From NCBI GenBank assembly GCA_036568605.1, contig DATCSE010000397.1, positions 1-22,070 on the forward strand: 22,070 nt of DNA, in the 5' to 3' direction. Within the stretch, counting starts at the first letter, position 1. Every line of letters starts with the position of its first letter. The DNA is from DATCSE01 sp036568605. Lineage in GTDB: Bacteria; Pseudomonadota; Gammaproteobacteria; Burkholderiales; Burkholderiaceae_C. The notes under the pieces were generated by a model. That model ran no database searches. It worked only from the letters and a program-made list of their open reading frames with translations, and was not told where the DNA came from. This document shows positions 14,283-21,793 of the stretch, piece by piece. The position numbers were made by a program, and so were the translations under genes.

Positions 14283-15184
14283 CAGAACGCCTCCTTGCGC
14301 CAACGGAGCAACCGCACCTCGACCAACGCGAGCAGCTTGTCCAGCGCATACCCGACCGCGCCGACCACCACCACCGCGGCCAGCACCACGTCGAGCTGGA
14401 ACAGCTGCCGCCCGTAGACGATCATGAAGCCCAGCCCTTCGCTGGAGGCCAGCAGCTCCACGACGACCAGCGTCAGCCACGCATGCGTGAGCCCGTAGCG
14501 CACGCCGTTCCAGATCGGCGCGAGCGCAGCCGGGAACACGACGCGGCTCAGCAGCTGCCATCGCGTGAACTTCAGCACCCGCGCGACCTCGATGAACCGA
14601 GTGGGCACGCCCTGGATGCCCTTGTAGGTGTTCAGCGTGACGGGGACCAGCGCCGCCTTCGCGATCAGCATGATCTTCAGCGCCTCGTCGATGCCGACCA
14701 GCAGCATCAGCAGCGGCAGCCAGCCCAGCACCGGCACCTGCGCGAACGCCTTGAAGATGGGGTAGACGTAGTCCTTGACGGTCCTCGACAGGCCCATCGC
14801 GACGCCCAGCAGCAGGCCCCCGGCAAGCCCGGCGCCGAAGCCTGCGAGCACGCGCAGCAGGCTGACCTTCAGGTTTGCCCACAGCTCGCCGCTCTGCAGC
14901 GACTCCTTGAGCGTCAGCGCCACGGCCTCGGGCGACGGCAGCACCTGCGGCGCGATCCATTCGTTGCGCGCGGCGATCCACCACAGCAGCAGCACCGCGA
15001 GCGGCACCGGCCAGGCGAGCAGCTTGTCGCGCCACGCAGCGCGCGACGCTGCCCGGAGCAGGGACCGAGCTCGACCAAGCCGGCCCTGAGCTCCGTCGAA
15101 GGGGCCCTTGACCCAGGGTTCGCGTGCGTTCCAAGAGGGCTTCGACAGGCTCAGCCCGAACGGTGGCGGGAGGCGAGTCGTCAT
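14282..15184 (-). CDS. SsuC-type sulfonate ABC permease (first), with repeat-derived N-terminus
   Basis: A 300-residue inner-membrane permease. The typical core starts near residue 53 ('DKLLAWPVPLAVLLLWWIAARNEWIAPQVLPSPEAV') and the EAA loop is 'GVPTRFIEVARVLKFTRWQLLSRVVFPAALAPIWNGV', near residues 187-223. Residues 7-16 (PPFGLSLSKP) and 27-37 (GPFDGAQGRLG) are translations of two dispersed extragenic repeats (15139-15163 and 15084-15104), leaving an N-terminal extension of about 45 residues. The ATG at 15184 overlaps the SsuA stop by four bases (ATGA), so the start is well supported. SsuC in E. coli is about 263 residues. It forms an importer with SsuA, the second permease and SsuB. Confidence 0.9.
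   Translation of the reverse strand: MTTRLPPPFGLSLSKPSWNAREPWVKGPFDGAQGRLGRARSLLRAASRAAWRDKLLAWPVPLAVLLLWWIAARNEWIAPQVLPSPEAVALTLKESLQSGELWANLKVSLLRVLAGFGAGLAGGLLLGVAMGLSRTVKDYVYPIFKAFAQVPVLGWLPLLMLLVGIDEALKIMLIAKAALVPVTLNTYKGIQGVPTRFIEVARVLKFTRWQLLSRVVFPAALAPIWNGVRYGLTHAWLTLVVVELLASSEGLGFMIVYGRQLFQLDVVLAAVVVVGAVGYALDKLLALVEVRLLRWRKEAF
15084..15163. repeat. Two dispersed repeat copies at the 5' end of the first permease gene
   Basis: The copy at 15139-15163 (GCTTCGACAGGCTCAGCCCGAACGG) belongs to the same family as the 12249-12546 array. A related element, CCCTGAGCTCCGTCGAAGGGG at 15084-15104, is in the opposite orientation. Both are in frame and translated. Confidence 0.8.
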
Positions 15185-16278
15185 CGCGCCGCGACCTTGC
15201 TGCCGACCAGATCACCGTTGGCGTCGTACTCGGGCCAGTAGCCCTCGAGCTTCAGCTCCTTCAGCGCCGCGTTCAGGTAGCGGCGGTCGAACCACGACTC
15301 GACCTCGGGTTTGCTGCGCGTCAGCTTCAGGTTGAACGCTTCGGCGGCCGCGTCCTTGTAGCGTGCGACCAGGAACGGATCGAGCAGCGGCGACAGGCGC
15401 ACCCGCAGCGGCTGGCCGATGAAGTCCTCTCGCCAGATGTTCTCGGGGTATTCCGCCTTGCCCCACTGCGCGAACAGCTCGCCGCGCTGCTGCTCGTCGG
15501 AGTACGCGCGTGCGGCCTTCACGACGGTGGTGACGACGCGCTGCACGATCTGCGGGTGCTTGTCGGCGTACTCGTCAGCCACCAGCAGCACGGTCTGGCG
15601 CGTGTAGCGGTAGGAGTCCTGCGCCGCCGACCAGACGATCTTCGCGGAGCCTCTTTCGCGCAGCTTGAAGAGCTCGACATAACCGAACGCCGCGTCGATG
15701 TCCTTGGTGGTCAGCGCGGCCTGCGCGCCGGCGGTGTCGAGGTTGATCAGCTTGAGATCGCTCTCCTTCAGGCCCTTGGCCGCCAGCGCGCGCACCGCCG
15801 CGAGGTGCAGGTTGGTGCCCTTGAACACCGCGACGCGCTTGCCCTTCAGGTCCTCGAGTTTCGCGATCGTGGAGTCCGGCGGCACGCCCAGGTACAAGCC
15901 GTTGCGCACGCCGCTGGCGACGATGATCCGGGTCTTCACGCCGCCGGCGCGGTGCACGATGGACGGCAGGTCGCCCTGCCAGGCGAAGTCGAGCTGGCGG
16001 TTGACCAGCGCCTCGTTGACCGCCGGGCCGGCGCCCTTGAAGAAGATCCACTCGACCTTCAGGCCGTCCTTCTCGAACTCCTTCTCGAGCAGGCCTTGCG
16101 CGTTGACCAGGCCTATCGTCGAGCTGCCGGTGCGCGGCGGCGTGCCGACGCCGCCGGTCGCGACGCCGATGCGGAGGGTCGGCGGCGCGCTGCCCTGCGC
16201 GTGGGCACCAGGGGCCAGCGCGGCCGCCGTCAACAACAAGGCGATGGCGGCGATCGCCATCCGGCTGATGGAGTTCAT
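15181..16278 (-). CDS. SsuA-type aliphatic sulfonate-binding protein
   Basis: A 365-residue periplasmic receptor of the nitrate/sulfonate/bicarbonate family. The signal peptide covers about residues 1-28 (hydrophobic 'MAIAAIALLLTAAALAPGAHAQ'). Typical segments follow: 'LRIGVATGGVG', 'GLLEKEFEKDGLKVEWIFFKGAGPAVNEALVNRQLDFAWQGDLPSIVHRAGG' and 'KLEDLKGKRVAVFKGTNLHLAAVRALAAKGL'. It is some 45 residues longer than E. coli SsuA. No strong Shine-Dalgarno precedes the ATG at 16278; the start was chosen because the signal peptide begins there. It leads the Ssu operon and overlaps the first permease by four bases. The ligand may be taurine, alkanesulfonates or sulfate esters. Confidence 0.9.
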   Translation of the reverse strand: MNSISRMAIAAIALLLTAAALAPGAHAQGSAPPTLRIGVATGGVGTPPRTGSSTIGLVNAQGLLEKEFEKDGLKVEWIFFKGAGPAVNEALVNRQLDFAWQGDLPSIVHRAGGVKTRIIVASGVRNGLYLGVPPDSTIAKLEDLKGKRVAVFKGTNLHLAAVRALAAKGLKESDLKLINLDTAGAQAALTTKDIDAAFGYVELFKLRERGSAKIVWSAAQDSYRYTRQTVLLVADEYADKHPQIVQRVVTTVVKAARAYSDEQQRGELFAQWGKAEYPENIWREDFIGQPLRVRLSPLLDPFLVARYKDAAAEAFNLKLTRSKPEVESWFDRRYLNAALKELKLEGYWPEYDANGDLVGSKVAAR

Positions 16279-16334
16279 GAGGATGATCGTGTGGGGTTGG
16301 TGCCAGCGCGAAACCATAGTGAGCGCCGCCGCGC

Positions 16335-16350
16335 TTGTGAACGCAGCATT
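16335..16350 (-). promoter_or_regulatory. Weak relative of the shared upstream element, before the Ssu operon
   Basis: The minus-strand sequence AATGCTGCGTTCACAA matches the sulfur-operon element at about 11 of 16 positions, including the whole GTTCACA part. It is 56 bases upstream of the SsuA-type start, within the 190-base divergent gap (16279-16468). An AT-rich run just beyond it (GCATAAACAAAACGG) could be a promoter or a LysR-type (CysB/SsuR) site. This is tentative. Confidence 0.3.
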
Positions 16351-16468
16351 TCCGTTTTGTTTATGCGCGATAGGTTTCCGCGCTCGTGCATGCGCGGGAT
16401 TTCCGGCCTTGCGCGACGCATCCGCGACGCGCAAGATGCCGGCTTCTCTCATCCCGATGGAGATGCCC

Positions 16469-16708
16469 ATGAAGCGCACCCTGCTCGTCGTGGCCCTTGC
16501 CGTTGCCGCCGGATCCGCGTTCGCGCACAACTGCCCGAACGAGATGAAGGCGATCGATGCGAAGCTCGCGGCCAGCCCGAAGCTGAGCGACGCCGATGCC
16601 GCGAAGGTCAAGCAGCTGCGTGCCGAGGGCGAGGCTGCCCACAAGGCGGGCAATCACGACGCGGCGATGAAGGCGCTGGGCGACGCGAAGAAGATTCTCG
16701 GCATGTGA
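16469..16708 (+). CDS. Small secreted protein, function unknown
   Basis: A 79-residue protein with a clear Sec signal peptide (KRTLLVVALAVAAGSAFA, cleavage near residue 20), then 'HNCPNEMKAIDAKL' and an alanine/lysine-rich, probably helical remainder. The mature part is about 59 residues with a single cysteine. I chose ATG 16469 because GGAG at 16459-16462 is well spaced before it; in-frame ATGs at 16457 and 16463 are alternatives. The gene diverges from the Ssu operon. I do not recognise a characterised family; similar small periplasmic proteins are common in betaproteobacteria as far as I recall, but none with a firm function. Confidence 0.75.
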   Translation: MKRTLLVVALAVAAGSAFAHNCPNEMKAIDAKLAASPKLSDADAAKVKQLRAEGEAAHKAGNHDAAMKALGDAKKILGM

Positions 16709-16848
16709 CGAACCCCGGCGGCTCCGGCCGCTGTCACGGCCTTGTCATGCGACGGCCCTAATTTGCCGGGCATGAATGCCTATCTGTCGTCGCGCCCGGT
16801 GGTCCTGAGCCTCGCGTTGCTGTCGGGAGTGCGCGAAGTCGTCGCGCT

Positions 16849-17928
16849 GTGGCGCGCGCGTCGCTGGGGACGCACGATCGCTCGTCGTTGACGACCCTGG
16901 ACTCGCTTCCCGAGCTGGCCGAGCTGGAGCAGGTCATCGCGGCCGGCGGGCCGGCGCTGACCCGCGAGGTGGTCTGCGAGATCGACCCGGTCGCCGGGTC
17001 ATCGTCGCGCCTTCCGGTGCTGGCGATCACGCTGGGCAACCCCGACCCGGCCGTGCCGGCGGCCGGCTTCTTCGGCGGCGTGCACGGCCTCGAGCGCATA
17101 GGCGCGGAGGTCGTGATCGCGCATCTCGCCAGTCTCGTGATGCGCCTGCGCTGGGACAGCAGCCTGCACCGGCAGCTCGAGTCGCTTCGCCTGGTGTTCA
17201 TGCCCATCGTCAACCCCGGCGGCATGGCGCGCTCGACCCGCGCCAACCCCAACGGCGTGGACTTGATGCGCAATGCGCCGATCGATGCCGAGCATCCGGT
17301 GCCGTTCCTGATCGGCGGGCAGCGCCAGAGCAGCCGGCTGCCGTGGTACCGCGGCGCGGCCGGCGCGGCCATGGAGGCCGAGAGCCAGGCGGTGTGCCGC
17401 ATCGTCGAGCGCGAGTTGTTCGCGCGGCCGTTCAGCATGGTCGTCGACTGCCACTCGGGCTTCGGCACGCGCGACCGCGTCTGGTTTCCGTATGCGCACA
17501 CCGCGCGGCCGATCCCGCACCTGGCCGATGTGCAGGCGTTCCAGCGCATCCTCGACGAATCGCATCCGCATCACCGCTACATCGTCGAGCCGCAGAGCCG
17601 CCAGTACCTGGCGCACGGCGATCTGTGGGACCACCTCTATATGCGCACGCTGGCGCAGCAGCCGCAATCCACCTTCCTGCCGCTGACCCTGGAGATGGGC
17701 TCGTGGCTGTGGGTCAAGAAGAATCCGCGGCAGCTGTTCTCGCGCCACGGCATCTTCAACCCGCTGATCGGGCACCGCCGCGAGCGTGTGCTGCGCCGGC
17801 ACACCGGGTGGCTGGACTTCGTGATGCGCGCCGCGCAGAGCTATGCGCGCTGGCTGCCGCAGGGCGCACAGCGCGAGGCGGCACATGAAGCGGCGCTGTC
17901 GCGCTGGTACCGGAGGTCATCCGTTTGA
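16849..17928 (+). CDS. M14-family zinc carboxypeptidase / deacylase-like protein
   Basis: A 359-residue (maximum) metalloenzyme of the M14 carboxypeptidase / aspartoacylase group. Zinc ligands are His79 and Glu82 (GGVHGLERIG) and His202 (VVDCHSGFG); the general base is Glu282 (TLEMGS). 'MPIVNPGGMARSTRANPNGVDLMRN' near 118-142 supplies the substrate-binding Arg-Asn. No signal peptide is visible. The start is uncertain: GTG 16849 is used here, while TTG 16888 fits the family's usual beginning ('LPELAELE') equally well. The alpha/beta hydrolase begins within its stop codon, so the two form an operon. The substrate, peptide or N-acyl amino acid, is unknown. Confidence 0.85.
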   Translation: MARASLGTHDRSSLTTLDSLPELAELEQVIAAGGPALTREVVCEIDPVAGSSSRLPVLAITLGNPDPAVPAAGFFGGVHGLERIGAEVVIAHLASLVMRLRWDSSLHRQLESLRLVFMPIVNPGGMARSTRANPNGVDLMRNAPIDAEHPVPFLIGGQRQSSRLPWYRGAAGAAMEAESQAVCRIVERELFARPFSMVVDCHSGFGTRDRVWFPYAHTARPIPHLADVQAFQRILDESHPHHRYIVEPQSRQYLAHGDLWDHLYMRTLAQQPQSTFLPLTLEMGSWLWVKKNPRQLFSRHGIFNPLIGHRRERVLRRHTGWLDFVMRAAQSYARWLPQGAQREAAHEAALSRWYRRSSV

Positions 17929-18680
17929 GATCGAACGATGCCGCGCATGTGCCGCCGTGGGTGCTGCTGCGCGGTCTGACGCGCGAACAACGCCACTGGG
18001 GCACGTTCGTGTCGGCGCTGCAGCAGGCGCAGCCGGATGCGCGCGTCGTCACGCTGGACCTGCCCGGCAACGGCGAGCTGCATCGCGAGCGCAGTCCGGC
18101 GCAGGTCGACGCGATGGCCGCGCACTGCCGGCAGGCGTTGCGCGATCGCGGCATTGCGCCGCCGTACCGCGTGCTCGCGATGTCGCTGGGCGCGATGGTC
18201 GCGACCTCGTGGTGCGTGCAGCATCCACAGGACATCGCAAGGCTGGTGCTGATCAACACCAGCCTGCGGCCGTTCAGCCCGTGGTACCACCGGCTGCGGC
18301 CACGCCGCTACGCGACCTTGCTGCGCCTGATGCTGACCCGACCCGGCGCGGCGGCCTGGGAGCGCGCGGTCCTGCGGCTGACGAGCAACGCGCAGCCTCT
18401 CGACGATGCCCTGGTGCAGCGCTGGGCCGGCTACCGTGGCGAGCGACCGGTCAGCGCGGCCAACGCGCTGCGCCAGTTGTGGGCTGCCGCACGCTACCGC
18501 GCACCGCGCGCGAAGCCGTGTGCCGAGGTGCTGCTGCTGGCCAGCGCGCGCGATGGCCTGGTCGACGGCCGCTGCTCGGCAGCACTCGCGCGGGCCTGGG
18601 ATTGCGATCTCGTGCTGCACCCATGGGCGGGCCACGACCTGCCGTTGGACGACGAGCGCTGGGTCGTCGAGCAGGTGTGA
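17925..18680 (+). CDS. Alpha/beta hydrolase
   Basis: A 251-residue alpha/beta-hydrolase-fold protein. The nucleophile elbow is LAMSLGAM with Ser87; the acid is probably Asp210 or Asp214 ('LASARDGLVDG') and the base is His237 ('WAGHDLP'). The first Gly of the usual GxSxG is Ala here, which some hydrolases tolerate. It starts with TTG at 17925 overlapping the preceding stop (TTGA), with GGAGG eight bases upstream; no in-frame ATG exists near the start. It is translationally coupled to the zinc carboxypeptidase, suggesting that the two act on the same substrate class. Specificity is unknown. Confidence 0.85.
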   Translation: MRSNDAAHVPPWVLLRGLTREQRHWGTFVSALQQAQPDARVVTLDLPGNGELHRERSPAQVDAMAAHCRQALRDRGIAPPYRVLAMSLGAMVATSWCVQHPQDIARLVLINTSLRPFSPWYHRLRPRRYATLLRLMLTRPGAAAWERAVLRLTSNAQPLDDALVQRWAGYRGERPVSAANALRQLWAAARYRAPRAKPCAEVLLLASARDGLVDGRCSAALARAWDCDLVLHPWAGHDLPLDDERWVVEQV

Positions 18681-18688
18681 GCCCGCGC

Positions 18689-18704
18689 GCGCCCGCTCGG
18701 GCGC
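18689..18704. terminator. GC hairpin between convergent genes
   Basis: GCGCCC-GCTC-GGGCGC forms a six-base stem with a four-base loop in the 32-base gap between two convergent stop codons. There is no T-tract, so it is at best a weak intrinsic or bidirectional terminator. Confidence 0.35.
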
Positions 18705-18712
18705 CGCCGCGA

Positions 18713-19225
18713 TCAGAGCGACACGCTGACCATGCGCTCGCCGAACCAGCCGCCGGTGGCGCCGCCGTTCAAGCGCGCCTTGACGCCGACCCGGTAGTTG
18801 CCGGCCGGGATGTTGTAGGGGATCAGCGCCGTCACCGCATTCGACGTCCATCCGTCGAAGCCGGCCGTGCCGTTCGACGCGCAGAACGCATCGCCGGAAC
18901 CGACGGTCGGTGAGGCCGTATGGACCACGGCGCCGGCGGCATTGATCAGCACGATGTCGACATCGACCCAGGCCGAGGTGTTGCCGGCCGGCGCATTCAC
19001 TGCGCACTCGGACGCGAAGGTGACGATCAGCCGCTGGTTCGCGGGCTTCGCGAAGACGTTGGTCTGCATGCCCGGGATGTCGACCTGCGCCGCGCCGGTG
19101 AAGGTCCAGTTGACGCCGTTGACCGCGTAGCCGAGGCTGTGCGCCCAGGCGCTGGTCGCGACCAGCGCGCCGGCAGCCGCCAGTGCAGCGGCGAAGCGGC
19201 TCAAACGAGAGGTTCTTGCATTCAT
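18713..19225 (-). CDS. Secreted protein of unknown function
   Basis: A 170-residue protein with a strong Sec signal peptide (hydrophobic 'FAAALAAAGALVATSAWA', cleavage near residue 28 before HSLGYAV). The mature 142 residues look all-beta: 'VNWTFTGAAQVDIPGMQTNVFAKPANQRLIVTFASECAV', 'SAWVDVDIVLINAAGAVVHTA' and 'NYRVGVKARLNGGATGGWFGERMVSVSL'. Two cysteines (in ASECAV and AFCASN) could form a disulfide. The ATG at 19225 has AAGGA seven bases upstream; the longer frame to 19312 is not supported. I do not recognise the family. It may be a surface or periplasmic beta-sandwich. Confidence 0.78.
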   Translation of the reverse strand: MNARTSRLSRFAAALAAAGALVATSAWAHSLGYAVNGVNWTFTGAAQVDIPGMQTNVFAKPANQRLIVTFASECAVNAPAGNTSAWVDVDIVLINAAGAVVHTASPTVGSGDAFCASNGTAGFDGWTSNAVTALIPYNIPAGNYRVGVKARLNGGATGGWFGERMVSVSL

Positions 19226-19387
19226 GGTCGATTCCTTGCGGGGCGTGATGACCCAACCGCGACCAGCCCCGAAAGGCCGCGACGGGAGGAAACGGGTGAG
19301 TTCGGTCGTCACCAGCGCGGCGCGGAGCCGGCTGCGTGGATGCGACGTCGAGGGTGGCCGAGAAGCGGCCGGCGGATCAGCGTGTCT

Positions 19388-20077
19388 TCACGGACCGCCG
19401 CCGGTCTGCTGTGCGAGGCGGCGCGACGTGTCGGCTTCGCGGGCGAGGGCTTCGAGCCGCTTGTTCGCCTCCTGCGCAATGACCGCGTCCGGCAGATAGC
19501 GCGCGGTCTCCAGCGCCTGCGTCAAACCGGTGGCGTCGCCGTCGTAGGCTTGCAGCGCGAACTCGAAGGCCATCAGCCGCAGCGTCGGCGAGGCATCGGT
19601 TTCGTAGATCGTCTTGAGCATCGCCTCGGGCACGCCACCTTCGGCTTGCGCCTGCAGCAAGGCGTCCTGGCGCTGCGTCTCGGTGCCGTTGCGCAAGGTG
19701 CGCAGCGTGTCGTTGTTGTCGCGGGCGGGTGCCGCGAGGATGGGCGGCTCGGCGTCGCATGCGCGCGGCGCTTGCACGGCGTCGCGGCGGACCACGCCAG
19801 TTCCGGCCTGGCGCTCGATCTCGCTCAGCACCCACTTCAGTGGCTGCTGCTCGATGCGCAGGGTCACGTTGCCGTCGCGTCCGACCTCGATGAAGGGCCT
19901 TGCCGGATCGACATGCACTGCGAGCAGCGGCGTCGGCGCCTGAAGCGTGACCGCACGCGGCGCCGGCGGCGACTCTTGCCCGAGTTGACCGACCGCCCAA
20001 CCGAGCGCGCCGCACGTGGCGCAGAGCCCGGCAACCCGCAACCGTTGCCACCACCACCAAGAAAGCAGTTGCTTCAC
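19388..20077 (-). CDS. Membrane-anchored protein with STN-like segment, function unknown
   Basis: A 229-residue protein with an N-terminal membrane anchor (about residues 13-31 after 'LLSWWWWQRLR'). A segment near 70-97 ('NVTLRIEQQPLKWVLSEIERQAGTGVV') resembles the secretin/TonB N-terminal (STN) short domain. A helical C-terminal half (about 125-225: 'EAMLKTIYETDASPTLRLMAFEFALQAYDGDATGLTQALETARYLPDAVIAQEANKRLEALA') could be a HEAT/TPR-like solenoid. It starts with GTG at 20077, with AGGGAG seven bases upstream. I would guess a periplasmic accessory protein, but no secretin or TonB gene is nearby. No characterised homologue is recognised. Confidence 0.72.
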   Translation of the reverse strand: MKQLLSWWWWQRLRVAGLCATCGALGWAVGQLGQESPPAPRAVTLQAPTPLLAVHVDPARPFIEVGRDGNVTLRIEQQPLKWVLSEIERQAGTGVVRRDAVQAPRACDAEPPILAAPARDNNDTLRTLRNGTETQRQDALLQAQAEGGVPEAMLKTIYETDASPTLRLMAFEFALQAYDGDATGLTQALETARYLPDAVIAQEANKRLEALAREADTSRRLAQQTGGGP

Positions 20078-20135
20078 TTGCGATCTCCCTGACTTGTTGC
20101 GGGGAAGTCTAGGAGGTGGTGTCGCGTGTTGCTCC

Positions 20136-20181
20136 CCCTAGGGCCGCAGTGTTCAGGCCCCTAAGTCATGACCCGGGTCAT
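20136..20181. promoter_or_regulatory. Palindromic sites upstream of the membrane-anchored protein gene
   Basis: The 200-base gap 20078-20277 contains a perfect 14-base palindrome ATGACCCGGGTCAT (20168-20181) and, closer to the gene, the palindrome CCCTAGGG (20136-20143) with a related CCCCTAAG at 20158-20165. They lie about 58-105 bases before the GTG. They look like operator sites of one or two regulators; no terminator was seen after the phytase-like gene. Confidence 0.4.
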
Positions 20182-20277
20182 CGGCGTGCCCGCGTCGAGT
20201 CGATCGTGATCGTGGTGCGAGGCACGATTCCCAGTGGCGTCGACTGCAGACAGGCGCGAGCGCAAGGGCAGCAGGCG

Positions 20278-21732
20278 TCAGTCGTCGCGGTCGTCGTCGC
20301 GATCATCATCGCGCTCGCGATCGTCGCCGGCCCGGCCATGGTGGTCGTGCGGGTGCTTGATCTTCTGCGGCTCGAAGACCGAGCCGCCGAGGTCGTCGGC
20401 CGTGAACGTGAAGACGAACCACTGGTTCGGGTTGCTGCTGCCGCCCGGTGTGACCGCGAGGAAGTCGTTGTCGTTGCCGACGTACAGCGTGTGCTTGACG
20501 ACGCCGTCGACGACGATGTCCTCGCCGAACGCCATGCCTTCGAGCTTGGCCGGGATCTGCGTGTTCGCGAGCCCCGCACCCTTCAGCGTGGCCACGATGT
20601 CGAGGAACAGCGTCTTCGGCGGGGCCTTCGCGAGCAACGCCGCTTCGCCGGTCAGCGTCGACACGTCCTCGGCGTTCGCGAGGTCGATCTTGTAGATGCG
20701 CTTGACGTCGGCCTTGCTGTCGTCGCCCAGGCCCTTGCCGTCGCGCTCGAGCACGAGCAGCTCGTGGTCGTTCAACGCGAGCACCTCGCTGCTGTTGTAG
20801 GCCTTGCTCTTGTCGGCGAGGTAGTTGTCGTAGGCGTACTGCGAGACCGCGCCGGTCTTGATGTCGACCTTGACGATGCGGTTCGCGCGGCCGCCGTCGC
20901 CGCCGTCTTCGATCAGCGGGCTTTGCACGAAGCCGAACAGCGTCTTGCCGTTGGGTGAGATCGCCAGGCCTTCCATGCCCTTGTTCGCGACCCGGCCCGT
21001 GGCGTTGCCCGAGATCTCGGCGGCGCCGACCGCCGCTTTGTGCGCGACCGCGAGCCGCGCCGGCAGCTTGAACGCGCGCAGCCGCTCGCCGGTCGCGCGA
21101 TCGAACTCGTACAGGTACGGGCCGTACTCGTCGGAGATGTAGACGCTGCGACCGTCGCGCGAGACGCGGATGCCTTCAGGGTCCAGGCGCGCGTCCTGCG
21201 TGTCGGCCGAGGTGGTGCCGGCGCGGAAGTTGTCGGAGCGGCCGGAGAAGTAGTCGTGGCCGCGGTGGTTGATCGGCGGCGTCGCGCCATAGCCGTCGAC
21301 CGTGCCGCCGTAGTTCAGCGGCCGGCCGCTGTAGAGCAGCGTCGTGCGCAGCAGCGTCGGGGTCAGCGTGAACGGCAGCCCGGTCGCGGCATCGGCCCGG
21401 CGCGTGAGCTGCAGGTTCAGCGTGTGGAAGCGCGGCACGTAGCTGGTCGTGTTGTCGACGTTCGATTCCCAGGCGATCGCGTTCGGACCGCGGTCGGGCA
21501 GCGCGACGAAGGTGCTGCCGCCGGCCCATGCGAGGCCGGAGCCCAGGCCGCCGAGCTGATCGGCGCGAGCGCCGTTCTCGAGCGTGTAGCTGAGGCCGGA
21601 ATAGTCGCTCGCGGTACCCGGCAGCTTGCCGATCGCGATCAGGTCGATCGCGGCGGCGCGGGTCGCAACGGAGAGCGACCCGATCGCGACGAGTGCAGCG
21701 GCGAGGGCAGTGGTCCTGCGGTGGTGTGGCAT
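20278..21732 (-). CDS. Secreted phytase-like (esterase-like) protein
   Basis: A 484-residue exported protein of the phytase-like/esterase-like domain family. The signal peptide covers about residues 1-28 ('TTALAAALVAIGSLSVATRAAA'). Family traits: 'IGKLPGTASDYSGLSYTLENGARADQLGGLGSGLAW' after the signal, 'FVALPDRGPNAI', 'DARLDPEGIRVSRDGRSVYISDEYGPYLYEFDRATGE', 'NKGMEGLAISPNGKTLFGFVQSPLIEDGG' and 'VGNDNDFL', consistent with a beta-propeller. The C-terminus ends in a His-rich patch (HPHDHH) and a repetitive Asp/Arg tail. The ATG at 21732 has GAGG six bases upstream. A PHO-box-like site lies 61 bases further upstream, suggesting phosphate-starvation control. True phytase activity is not established for this family; esterase or phosphoesterase roles are possible. 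Confidence 0.88.
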   Translation of the reverse strand: MPHHRRTTALAAALVAIGSLSVATRAAAIDLIAIGKLPGTASDYSGLSYTLENGARADQLGGLGSGLAWAGGSTFVALPDRGPNAIAWESNVDNTTSYVPRFHTLNLQLTRRADAATGLPFTLTPTLLRTTLLYSGRPLNYGGTVDGYGATPPINHRGHDYFSGRSDNFRAGTTSADTQDARLDPEGIRVSRDGRSVYISDEYGPYLYEFDRATGERLRAFKLPARLAVAHKAAVGAAEISGNATGRVANKGMEGLAISPNGKTLFGFVQSPLIEDGGDGGRANRIVKVDIKTGAVSQYAYDNYLADKSKAYNSSEVLALNDHELLVLERDGKGLGDDSKADVKRIYKIDLANAEDVSTLTGEAALLAKAPPKTLFLDIVATLKGAGLANTQIPAKLEGMAFGEDIVVDGVVKHTLYVGNDNDFLAVTPGGSSNPNQWFVFTFTADDLGGSVFEPQKIKHPHDHHGRAGDDRERDDDRDDDRDD

Positions 21733-21793
21733 GCGTATCCTCGGTGGCGGGTGGGGGTTCTTCTTCGAAAGCCGGCCATCGTGGCAATCGCAG

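Noticed and set aside
12421..14349. Minus-strand open frame of 642 codons with ANGGWRANG-type repeats
   Set aside because: It is an alternative frame of the repeat array, ssuB, the permease and the minisatellite; the repeats explain the absence of stops.
16742..16764. Sigma-70-like promoter (TTGTCA and TAATTT) before the zinc carboxypeptidase
   Set aside because: The spacer is only about 11 bases, too short for a standard promoter.
16772..16891. 39-codon plus-strand ORF starting MNAYLSSRPVVLSLALLSG before the zinc carboxypeptidase
   Set aside because: It has no convincing ribosome binding site, and it overlaps the start of the larger gene in another frame. Its stop overlaps the alternative TTG start at 16888, so a coupled leader peptide or a frameshifted N-terminus remains possible, but I cannot support it.
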